From an uncultured Alphaproteobacteria bacterium (lineage in GTDB: Bacteria > Pseudomonadota > Alphaproteobacteria > Minwuiales > Minwuiaceae), in contig CAJYBQ010000278.1 in the NCBI GenBank assembly GCA_913064755.1, positions 1 to 5,325 of the forward strand: a DNA stretch of 5,325 bases. Direction: 5' to 3'. The notes under the pieces are model-generated. The model saw only the letters and a program-made list of their open reading frames with translations, made no database searches and was not told where the DNA came from. The position numbers and the translations under genes are program-made. Position 1 is the first letter of the stretch. Every line of letters begins with the position of its first letter. Shown here piece by piece: positions 1 to 5,325 of this stretch.

Positions 1-313
1 CTATGGGGGCGGCGCCATCTTTTTTTTGCGCACCGTAGCATAGCCCTAAGCTGCAATTGCCCACGAGCACGGTGGTGGTGCCATGGCGGACGGCTTCGGA
101 TAGGCCTGGATCGATTTCGACATCAAGATCGAGGTGGGTATGAATATCCAGCAGCCCTGGCATGAGCCATTGATCCTTGCCATCAATGATTTCGTTGGCG
201 CATGCAGCGGGCAAGTTTTGACCTTTAGCAACAATCTTTCCCTGCTTAATAGCGATGTCAATTTGCTCTGGGGCGGCTCCCGTTCCATCGCGGCCATGCG
301 GAGTCGGCCTCAC
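1..313 (-). CDS. N-acyl-D-amino-acid deacylase (amidohydrolase family), partial: N-terminal part with native start missing, runs off the window
   Basis: Read on the minus strand, this frame is open from a TGA at 404-406 to the window edge. Family similarity begins near base 290 with DGTGAAPEQIDIAIKQGKIV. It continues through WLMPGLLDIHTHLDLDVEID, with the metal-binding His-x-His pair encoded at 134-142, and then HGTTTVLVGNCSLG and GAQKKDG. This is the usual opening of metal-dependent D-aminoacylases, which hydrolyse N-acyl-D-amino acids and are about 480-580 residues long, so most of the enzyme lies outside the window. The first ten or so family residues (normally a short beta strand ending in DGTG) are not recognisable in any frame. 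The GTG at 311-313 is only a formal start. GC is clearly lower than in the neighbours, about 47% over 121-270, which suggests a different origin. The family call is firm; the exact substrate is not. Confidence 0.8.
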   Translation of the reverse strand, partial: MRPTPHGRDGTGAAPEQIDIAIKQGKIVAKGQNLPAACANEIIDGKDQWLMPGLLDIHTHLDLDVEIDPGLSEAVRHGTTTVLVGNCSLGLCYGAQKKDGAAPI

Positions 314-344
314 AGTCAGCCCAAGGTCCCGCCCCGACCCAGCG

Positions 345-641
345 CTAGCGACGGCGCCAAACCACGCCGTTGGGCGTGTCCTGCAGCTCAATCCCCAGCT
401 CGTTCAGCCGGTCACGGGCAGCATCGGCGCGTCCCCAATCCTTGGCGGCTTTGGCCGCCGCGCGCTCCGCGATCAGGCCCTCGACCTCGGCATCGGCGCT
501 CTGCTTCTCGGTCTCAATGAAGCAGAACACACCGTTGGCCCGGCGCAGGAACTCGAGCGCCGATTCGGCGGTCTGAGACCCGATTCCACCGTCCAGCAGC
601 GGCCGCCGCAGGCTCTCGAGCGCGCGCAGCGAGCCATGCAC
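345..641 (-). pseudogene. cysS: C-terminal fragment of cysteinyl-tRNA synthetase
   Basis: The translated end matches the C-terminus of CysRS, the enzyme that charges tRNA-Cys. GLIAERAAAKAAKDWGRADA is followed by RDRLNELGIELQDTPNGVVW and RRR, then a TAG stop at 345-347. Recognisable CysRS sequence starts at about 580-590 (GIGSQTAESALEFLRRANGV) and covers only about 80 residues of a normal 450-500. The catalytic Rossmann domain, the zinc ligands and the HIGH and KMSKS motifs are all absent, so it cannot charge tRNA. The listed 5' end at 641 is a GTG, but codons upstream of about 590-615 belong to a Pnkp-like phosphatase domain, not to cysS. The two pieces are joined in frame. It could be a deletion scar or an assembly or cloning chimera. 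Identity is well supported; function is very unlikely. Confidence 0.8.
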
Positions 642-680
642 GTCGCCCGGGAGGGCGAGCGGACCGGCATCGTCGCGTCA
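597..680 (-). pseudogene. Remnant of the Pnkp metallophosphatase domain, downstream of an in-frame TGA
   Basis: Immediately after the TGA that ends the kinase frame (678-680), the same frame continues RDDAGPLALPGDVHGSLRAL. In bacterial Pnkp proteins the kinase domain is followed by a short linker and a calcineurin-like phosphoesterase domain that opens with a GPFDIIGDVHG-type motif, where the Asp and His bind metal. The order, spacing and GDVHG core here fit that boundary, so the kinase and this stub were probably one gene. Only about 25 codons of the domain survive before the frame becomes CysRS-like. The remaining phosphatase motifs and the ligase-like C-terminal domain are absent. The match is short, so the assignment rests on its position directly behind the kinase. 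Confidence 0.65.
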
Positions 681-1313
681 CTGGGCGGGGAGGCGATCGC
701 GCGTCACCCGTTCCAGCTCAGCGATTTCGCCGACCATCTCGAAGACCTGCACGGCCTCGAAATTCTCGTGTTCCTCGGGACTGGCGAGACCGCGTTTCAG
801 GGCGGCATGCTGGCGGGCAATCACCGCTGCCGGCACCGTTCGTCCGGGCCGCAGCCGGTTGTGTTCGACACAGGTCTTCCTGTCGGTCAGCAGCAACAGC
901 GCCACGACCGGCGCATGGTATTTCTTCGCCAGCGCCCGCAACGGCTTGCGATCCGCCGGTCGCACGTTCGTCGCGTCGATGACGGTCAACCGCCGGGCAG
1001 CCAGCCGCTTGTCGGCGATGAAGGCCAGCAGTTCGACGGCGGCGGTGCTGGCCGTCTGCTCGGCCTCGTCATCACCGACCAGTGCCCGGCAGGTGTCCGA
1101 CGACACGACCTCCGTCGGGCCGTACCACCGCCGCCCGACGGGCGCCTTGCCCGCCCCGGACGCGCCGATCAGCAGCACCAGGCAGAAGTCCGGTATGGCG
1201 ATCGTCCGGTGTGGCGGCGACGGATCAGGTGCCTTCGTGGCAGCGGCGGTGCCGTCAACGGCGCCGGTTTCCGCTGCCACGGCTGCATCCGTGGTGGCTT
1301 CAGGCGAGGCCAA
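678..1313 (-). CDS. Pnkp-type polynucleotide 5'-kinase domain, truncated, with degenerate Walker A
   Basis: This is a 211-residue P-loop kinase resembling the N-terminal domain of bacterial polynucleotide kinase-phosphatase, an RNA-repair enzyme that phosphorylates 5'-OH ends. After an Ala-rich tail of about 40 residues come LVLLIGASGAGK (residues 45-56), the phosphoacceptor-site motif VVSSDTCRALVGDDE (69-83, with Asp73 and Arg76), LTVIDATNV (109-117) and a lid-like NRLRPGRTVPAAVIARQHAA (152-171). Oddities: the Walker A Ser/Thr after Lys56 is Ala57, followed by Pro, which should weaken Mg-ATP binding. The protein also stops exactly at the kinase-phosphatase boundary, while full bacterial Pnkp is about 850 residues. 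The start is taken as TTG at 1313, with GGCGGA (1319-1324) five bases upstream and a 14-base overlap with the CoA-ligase gene; a GTG at residue 13 is an alternative. Family call is good; activity is doubtful. Confidence 0.75.
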   Translation of the reverse strand: MASPEATTDAAVAAETGAVDGTAAATKAPDPSPPHRTIAIPDFCLVLLIGASGAGKAPVGRRWYGPTEVVSSDTCRALVGDDEAEQTASTAAVELLAFIADKRLAARRLTVIDATNVRPADRKPLRALAKKYHAPVVALLLLTDRKTCVEHNRLRPGRTVPAAVIARQHAALKRGLASPEEHENFEAVQVFEMVGEIAELERVTRDRLPAQ

Positions 1314-2814
1314 GTTTTTCCGCCAGTCCGATCCGCTGCAGCTTGCCGGTGGCGCCCTTGGGGATCTCGTCGAGGATCAGCAGCTTGCGCGGCACCTTGA
1401 AGTCGGCCAGCCGGGTGGCAGCGAAATCGCGGATTTCCCGATCCGTGGCCGTCGCCCCTTCCCTCAGGACAACCGCCGCGGCGACTTCCTCGCCCAGCTT
1501 CGGATGCGGCATGGCAAAGGTGACGACCTGGGCCACGGCCTCGTGCTCCATCAGGATCTCGTCCACCTCGCGCGGGGAGATTTTCTCGCCGCCCCGGTTG
1601 ATGATCTCCTTCAACCGGCCGGTGATGCTCAGGTAGCCGTCGGCGTCCAGCACGCCCTGGTCGCCGGTGCGGAACCAGCCATTGGTGAAGTTCTCTGCAT
1701 TGGCTTTCGAATTGGCTTCATAGCCGGACGTGACGTTGGGGCCGCGGATGACGATCTCGCCGGTCGCGCCCTGCTCCAGGATATTGCCATCGACATCCAT
1801 GATGGCGACTTCCGGCCCTGCGGCAACGCCGACGGAGCCGGGCTTGCGCGCGGCGGGGGGCAACGGGTTCGACGCCATCTGGTGCGCCGCCTCGGTCATG
1901 CCATAGCTCTCGATCACGGGGCAGCCGAAGGTTTCCTCCAACTCCGCCATCACCTGCGGCGGCAGGGACGACGACGACGACCGGATCAGCCGCAACGGCT
2001 GGGCCGCGATCAGGTCGCTGTTGCGGCCGGCGCGGCTGAGGATCGCCTGGTGCATCGTCGGCACGGCGGTGTACCAGTTCGGCCTTGCCACCTCCATCCA
2101 GCCGAAGAAGCGCAGCGCGTTGAAGCCGGGGCTGCACCAGACGCTGGCGCCGGCGCAGACGGAACTCAGCACTGCCGCGATCAGCCCGTGGATATGAAAC
2201 AACGGCATGATGTTCAGGCAGCGATCGGCGGCGGTCAGGTTCAGGGCCGTGCGGATATGGGCCGCGCTGGCCGCGACATTGGCCTGCGACAGGGGCACGA
2301 TCTTGGGGCGTGACGTGGTGCCGGACGTATGCAGCACCAGCGCCACGTCACCTGCCCCTGCCATGCCGGTCGCAGCCGGTGCGGAGCCTGCATCGCCGGA
2401 AAGGTCGAACAGGCCCGCCGCCGCATCGGCGCGCGGGGTCAGGCGCAATACCGCGACACCGCGCTTCTCGGCCGCCGCGACCGCATCCCCGTCATAGTCG
2501 TGCATGACGATCAGGGCCCTGGCATTCAGGTCATCCAGGTAGAAATCGAACTCGTCGGCGCGATAGGCCGGATTCAGCGGGGCCGTGGTCGCGCCGCAGG
2601 CGACGGTCAGGAAAGCGGTCGCCATCTCCGGACCGTTCGGCAGCACGATGGCGACACGGTCATTGCGTCCGATCCCGAAACCGTTCAGGTCGGCGACGAC
2701 TTGCGCGGCGAAGTCCCGCAGTGCCCCGTGGGTCAGGTCAGCCTGGCCCTCCGCCCCGATCGCGGGTGCGTCGGCCGCGCCGGTTCCCAGCAGCTCGTGC
2801 AATGTGTTCGCCAT
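1300..2814 (-). CDS. AMP-forming acyl-CoA synthetase, oxalate-CoA ligase (Pcs60/AAE3)-like
   Basis: This is a complete class I adenylate-forming enzyme that activates a carboxylic acid to an acyl-AMP and then a CoA thioester. Numbering from the ATG at 2820, it has the P-loop LHTSGTTSRPK (163-173), MPLFHIHGL (205-213), SYGMTEAAHQM (305-315), WFRTGD (382-387), the hinge motif GRLKEIINRGGEKISP (401-416) and the catalytic Lys493 in GATGKLQR. TSGTTSRPK, MTEAAHQMASNPLPP, RGPNVTSGY and INRGGEKISP resemble yeast Pcs60 and plant AAE3 (oxalyl-CoA synthetases) more than long-chain FadD, so a small acid such as oxalate is a reasonable guess but not shown. The length of about 505 residues is normal. Two ATGs compete: GGGGGA at 2821-2826 abuts the one at 2820 but sits six bases before the one at 2814, which is preferred (504 aa). 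It lies 37 bases after the GlpD-like gene and overlaps the kinase gene. Confidence 0.93.
   Translation of the reverse strand: MANTLHELLGTGAADAPAIGAEGQADLTHGALRDFAAQVVADLNGFGIGRNDRVAIVLPNGPEMATAFLTVACGATTAPLNPAYRADEFDFYLDDLNARALIVMHDYDGDAVAAAEKRGVAVLRLTPRADAAAGLFDLSGDAGSAPAATGMAGAGDVALVLHTSGTTSRPKIVPLSQANVAASAAHIRTALNLTAADRCLNIMPLFHIHGLIAAVLSSVCAGASVWCSPGFNALRFFGWMEVARPNWYTAVPTMHQAILSRAGRNSDLIAAQPLRLIRSSSSSLPPQVMAELEETFGCPVIESYGMTEAAHQMASNPLPPAARKPGSVGVAAGPEVAIMDVDGNILEQGATGEIVIRGPNVTSGYEANSKANAENFTNGWFRTGDQGVLDADGYLSITGRLKEIINRGGEKISPREVDEILMEHEAVAQVVTFAMPHPKLGEEVAAAVVLREGATATDREIRDFAATRLADFKVPRKLLILDEIPKGATGKLQRIGLAEKLGLA
1967..1981. repeat. Short trinucleotide run (GAC)5 inside the CoA-ligase gene
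   Basis: Five tandem GAC units on the plus strand encode a run of five serines (residues 281-285) on the minus strand, just before LPPQVMAELEE. Homologues have a Ser-rich stretch at the same place (RSCSSALAP-type in Pcs60), so this is probably codon repetition in a conserved serine region and not an expanded microsatellite. Confidence 0.6.
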
Positions 2815-2820
2815 GTCCAT

Positions 2821-2826
2821 TCCCCC
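2821..2826 (-). promoter_or_regulatory. Shine-Dalgarno-like site of the CoA-ligase gene
   Basis: The minus strand reads GGGGGA directly in front of the ATG at 2820 and six bases before the in-frame ATG at 2814. The spacing favours the second ATG. A weaker GGA about eight bases before the first ATG keeps that start possible. Confidence 0.5.
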
Positions 2827-2851
2827 GATCCGATGTGGTCAGGGGCAATGC

Positions 2852-4006
2852 TTACACCACGGGACCATGCCGATCCATCCAGTCCTGCAGCCGCGACAGG
2901 TCCGTGCCGGTGTACTGGAACGGGCCCCGGCGCAGGAACACGTCCTCTGCCGTCCGCGCCCATTCGTGGTCGATCATCCAGCGTACTTCCCGTTCCCGCA
3001 GACCCCCGCCGAAGTCCTCGCCCAGGTCCGCGTCGCGATGCACCTGCCCCAGCACCTCCGGCGTGGCCGCACCGTGACGGCTCATCAGGGTGCGGATGTA
3101 GGCCGCGTCCAGATGCGACCAGGTGGCAGCCAGCCGGTTGGCGAACATGCCGTAACCCCCGTCAAGCCGACCGTCCAGCAGCGGCTCAGGCCCGACAGCA
3201 AGCGCCGGTGTCAGCGGAAGGAGCGCGGCCACGCCCTGTCGTGCCGGGGTGCGGCCGCCTTCGCCACTGCCGAGACGAAGGCCTTGCCGACCCGGCGGCT
3301 TCACCAGGACCTCGGCGTGCACCTGGCCGAGAAAGGCCCGCGGGTCATCGTCGGATGCCTCAGGGAAACTGCAGTCGGTGAGCATGTAGCCACCGGGGAG
3401 AGGAAGCATCAGGATCCGGCTGTCGGCGACATGGCCCAGGTAGCCGATGTCTTCCCGCCATGGCCGGTCGGATACTGCCGATACGCGAAAGACCGCGTCT
3501 TCACGGGGTATCGCACCCGCGCCACCGGCATCCGATGCGTTTCGGCGGATGACGATCTCGCCGCCATGCGCCACGCAATCGCGTGCCAGCGCGATGACAA
3601 GCCGGGACACATCCACCAGTACCGCCTGGTCCAGGGTATACCCGTGATACATCGGCCGGAAGTTCGGCGCGATCATCGGGTCGTCGGGGTCCAGTCTGCC
3701 GTTGTTCCGATTCCGCCCGCCGAACAGCCGTCCCCAGAAACCGGGCGCGGGCAAGCCCGGCTCCACCATGCGGATCGGGCGAACGAGATGCGGGGCGATG
3801 TGCAGCAGTCCGGCAGACAGGTCCACCCGATCCTGCCCATACCCTGAAATCAGCACATCATCGCGGGCAGGCAGGGCGCACCCCTCTACCGGGTCACCTT
3901 CAAGCCGCCATGAAACGGGCTGTCCGGCGCGCGCGGCCTGCCATGCCTGAAAGGCGTTCAGGATGCCGGGGCCGTCCAGCGTCAGACCGCCCCCCGCATC
4001 CACCAT
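2852..4006 (-). CDS. Glycerol-3-phosphate dehydrogenase (GlpD)-family protein lacking the usual FAD-binding N-terminus
   Basis: A 384-residue protein with partial but clear GlpD character. LLHIAPHLVRPIRMVEP (67-83) and VDVSRLVIALARDCVAHGGE (131-150) match the FAD-dependent enzyme's central part. ADLGEDFGGGLREREVRWMI (326-345) followed by DHEWARTAEDVFLRR (346-360) matches its C-terminal helical domain. GlpD normally oxidises glycerol-3-phosphate at the membrane and passes electrons to quinone. Here the usual first 60-70 residues (GGGINGxG dinucleotide fold and the TSSxSSKLIHGGxRY segment) are absent and replaced by an unrelated stretch beginning MVDAGGGLTLDGPG. The later GGKxTTYR flavin motif is also not evident. 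Total length is about 120 residues below the usual 500 or so. The ATG at 4006 lies three bases after the phaZ stop, in the same frame and without a good ribosome site, so translation is probably coupled. Homology is fairly sure; dehydrogenase activity is doubtful. Confidence 0.8.
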   Translation of the reverse strand: MVDAGGGLTLDGPGILNAFQAWQAARAGQPVSWRLEGDPVEGCALPARDDVLISGYGQDRVDLSAGLLHIAPHLVRPIRMVEPGLPAPGFWGRLFGGRNRNNGRLDPDDPMIAPNFRPMYHGYTLDQAVLVDVSRLVIALARDCVAHGGEIVIRRNASDAGGAGAIPREDAVFRVSAVSDRPWREDIGYLGHVADSRILMLPLPGGYMLTDCSFPEASDDDPRAFLGQVHAEVLVKPPGRQGLRLGSGEGGRTPARQGVAALLPLTPALAVGPEPLLDGRLDGGYGMFANRLAATWSHLDAAYIRTLMSRHGAATPEVLGQVHRDADLGEDFGGGLREREVRWMIDHEWARTAEDVFLRRGPFQYTGTDLSRLQDWMDRHGPVV

Positions 4007-4009
4007 GGT

Positions 4010-5233
4010 TCAGGCGCCGAGAACCGGGAAGGAGCGAATGAAATCGCGGATGCGCGGCTGGATCTCGGTGCGCCAGCGACCGCCGTTGAAGACGCCGTAG
4101 TGGCCGACGCCATCCTGGATGTAGTCCATCTGCTTGTTCGACGGGATGTTGATACACAGGTCGTGCGCCGCCTGGGTCTGACCGATGCCGGAGATGTCGT
4201 CCTTCTCCCCCTCCACCGTGAACAGCGCGGTCTTGGTGATCTTGGTCAGGTCGACGCGGCGGCCACGGTACATCATGGTGCCATTGGGCAGGTCGAACCG
4301 CTGGAACACGACTTCCAGCGTCTGCAGGTAGTATTCCGAGGTCAGGTCCATCACCGACAGGTACTCGTCGTAGAACTTGCGATGACCGTCGATGGAATCG
4401 CCGTCACCGGCGATCAGCCCTTCGTAGAGCTTCTTGTGCGCGTCGATGTGGCGGTCCAGGTTCATGGTCATGAAACCCGTGAGCTGCAGGAAGCCCGGAT
4501 AGACCGACCGCATGAAGCCCGCGTGGGGCGCCGGCACACGCATGACGACATTGTTCCTGAACCATTCGATGGGCTTCGATGTGGCCAGATCGTTGGGCAC
4601 CGTCGGGCTCAACCGGGGATCGATCGGGCTGCCCATGATGGTCAGGGTCGCCGGGGCGGCCGCGTCGCCGTCTTCCGACATCAGCGCCGTCGCCGCCAGA
4701 ACCGCCGGTCCCGGCTGGCAGACCGCGATCACATGCGTGTTGGGGCCAAGCACGCGCAGGAATTCCATCACGTATTCGATGTAGTCTTCCAGGTCGAAGG
4801 AGCCTTCCGACACCGGCACGTTACGCGCATCGCGCCAGTCGGTGATGAAGACCTCGTGCTCCGGCAGCATCGCGGCAACGGTGCCGCGCAGCAGGGTCGC
4901 GTAATGGCCCGACAAGGGCGCCACGATCAGCACACGCGGGTCTGCCCGGCGGCGGTTCAGTGCGCTGGTGTCGCGGGAAAAGTACTTCAGCTGGCCGAAT
5001 GTCTTCCGATAGACGATCTGCTCCGTCACCTTGACCGGCGCACCATCGATGGTGATCTCGTCCAGGCCGAAGGAGGGCTTGCCGTAGCGGCGGGTGATGC
5101 CCTGAAGCACGTCCCCCGCGGCAGCGGTGGCGCGCCCCGCTAGCGCGTGCGCCATGTCATACAGCGGGTTGTGCACCATCATCTGTGTCATGTGCGCTGC
5201 GGAGCGAGACGGCTTGATGGCCGCGCGGTTCAT
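4010..5233 (-). CDS. phaZ: Intracellular polyhydroxybutyrate (PHA) depolymerase
   Basis: This enzyme hydrolyses stored poly(3-hydroxybutyrate) inside the cell, acting on the native granule. The whole length aligns by eye with Cupriavidus necator PhaZ1 (about 419 residues): VAPLSGHYATLLRGTV, FITDWRDARNVPVSEGSFDL, VCQPGPAVLA, YPGFLQLTGFMTMNLDRH, FYDEYLSVMDLTSEYYLQT, VEGEKDDISGIGQTQAAHDL and GHYGVFNGGRWR. Numbering from the GTG at 5242, the thiol nucleophile is Cys175, the acid is Asp348 or Asp349 and the base is His381, so the catalytic triad looks intact. There is no signal peptide, as expected for an intracellular enzyme. Two starts are possible: a GTG at 5242 (410 aa) and the ATG at 5233 (407 aa). 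The ATG is preferred because GGAG (5237-5240) lies just upstream, though only three bases away. This is the first gene of the run; the GlpD-like gene follows after three bases. Confidence 0.95.
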   Translation of the reverse strand: MNRAAIKPSRSAAHMTQMMVHNPLYDMAHALAGRATAAAGDVLQGITRRYGKPSFGLDEITIDGAPVKVTEQIVYRKTFGQLKYFSRDTSALNRRRADPRVLIVAPLSGHYATLLRGTVAAMLPEHEVFITDWRDARNVPVSEGSFDLEDYIEYVMEFLRVLGPNTHVIAVCQPGPAVLAATALMSEDGDAAAPATLTIMGSPIDPRLSPTVPNDLATSKPIEWFRNNVVMRVPAPHAGFMRSVYPGFLQLTGFMTMNLDRHIDAHKKLYEGLIAGDGDSIDGHRKFYDEYLSVMDLTSEYYLQTLEVVFQRFDLPNGTMMYRGRRVDLTKITKTALFTVEGEKDDISGIGQTQAAHDLCINIPSNKQMDYIQDGVGHYGVFNGGRWRTEIQPRIRDFIRSFPVLGA

Positions 5234-5236
5234 GTT

Positions 5237-5240
5237 CTCC
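5237..5240 (-). promoter_or_regulatory. Possible Shine-Dalgarno site of phaZ
   Basis: The minus strand reads GGAG followed by AAC and then the ATG at 5233. The spacer of three bases is short but usable. This is the main reason for preferring the ATG over the GTG at 5242, which has only AGAG three bases upstream. Confidence 0.35.
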
Positions 5241-5242
5241 AC

Positions 5243-5325
5243 GGGCTCTAGCAGCCTGCGCCTCCGAGTGCTGCAAGACGAATGGCTGCCGCACCGGTGT
5301 GACGGGGCGCGCGGCGGTGTCAGGG
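5243..5325. other. Sequence upstream of phaZ, no identifiable feature
   Basis: These 83 bases would hold the phaZ leader or promoter. A TTGCAG followed 17 bases later by TGCTAG on the minus strand matches the sigma-70 consensus too poorly to call. No hairpin or other gene is visible, and the stretch is cut by the window edge. Confidence 0.3.

Larger units (their letters stand above)
678..5233 (-). other. Probable operon: phaZ, GlpD-like gene, CoA ligase, Pnkp kinase fragment
   Basis: Four consecutive minus-strand genes are separated by 3 bases, then 37 bases (31 if the ligase starts at 2820), then overlap by 14 bases. I found no terminator hairpin or promoter-like sequence between them, so one transcript starting upstream of phaZ is the simplest reading. 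The first three genes fit storage-polymer and small-acid metabolism. The RNA-repair kinase at the end does not belong to that pathway and may be there by proximity or rearrangement. Confidence 0.55.

Noticed and set aside
20..27. Run of eight T (A8 on the coding strand) as a frameshift or phase-variation site
   Set aside because: The deacylase frame is consistent on both sides (GAQ before, KKDG as in homologues), so nothing suggests slippage.
46..297. An 83-codon minus-strand frame starting MAAMEREPPQ
   Set aside because: It overlaps the deacylase in another frame. The deacylase frame carries the HTH metal motif and clear family sequence, so this one is a shadow.
134..520. A 128-codon plus-strand frame crossing the deacylase-cysS join
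   Set aside because: Its composition changes at the join and it matches nothing I recognise. It is the antisense of two identified gene pieces.
859..2313. A 484-codon open frame on the plus strand, and other long plus-strand frames (255-1400, 2329-3381, 2585-3847, 4100-5143)
   Set aside because: They lie opposite well-recognised minus-strand genes. Their translations are Arg-, Gly-, His- and Pro-rich with no family motif, as expected of antisense frames in GC-rich coding DNA.
5243..5325. Possible sigma-70 promoter (TTGCAG, 17 bases, TGCTAG) upstream of phaZ
   Set aside because: Only three bases of the -35 and two of the -10 match consensus, which is no better than chance in 83 bases.
1..5325. 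CRISPR array, tRNA, insertion sequence or attachment-site repeats
   Set aside because: I saw no regularly spaced repeats, cloverleaf-like segment, transposase sequence or paired terminal repeats, including around the two suspected joins.

Overview
The window looks like GC-rich proteobacterial DNA, most likely alphaproteobacterial and possibly Rhodospirillales-like. I infer this from codon use and from the style of the PHB depolymerase; no database search was possible. All supported genes lie on the minus strand, so they read from right to left.

Right two thirds (about 1300-5233): a compact gene run. It starts with an intracellular polyhydroxybutyrate depolymerase (phaZ). Three bases after its stop comes a GlpD-family (glycerol-3-phosphate dehydrogenase-like) protein with no visible FAD-binding N-terminus. 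After a 37-bp gap comes an AMP-forming CoA ligase that most resembles the oxalate-CoA ligase Pcs60/AAE3 group. Spacing and shared strand suggest one transcript concerned with mobilising stored carbon: polymer to hydroxyacids, and activation of an acid to a CoA thioester. The kinase part of a Pnkp-type polynucleotide kinase-phosphatase follows, with its TTG start 14 bases inside the ligase gene.

Left quarter (1-1313): a mosaic of broken genes. The Pnkp kinase domain ends at a TGA. In the same frame, directly after it, the opening of the Pnkp metallophosphatase domain (GDVHG) is still readable. About 20 codons later that sequence changes, still in frame, into the C-terminal end of cysteinyl-tRNA synthetase, which has its own stop at 345-347. 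About 50 bases further on is the N-terminal part of an N-acyl-D-amino-acid deacylase that lacks its normal first residues and runs off the window at base 1. By hand count, GC is about 54% over 1-290, against 72% over 301-360 and 80% over 601-660. This end is therefore either a real rearrangement scar or a chimeric assembly or ligation product; the sequence alone cannot separate the two.

I saw no tRNA, rRNA, CRISPR array, insertion sequence, terminator hairpin or convincing promoter. The long plus-strand open frames are shadows of the minus-strand genes.
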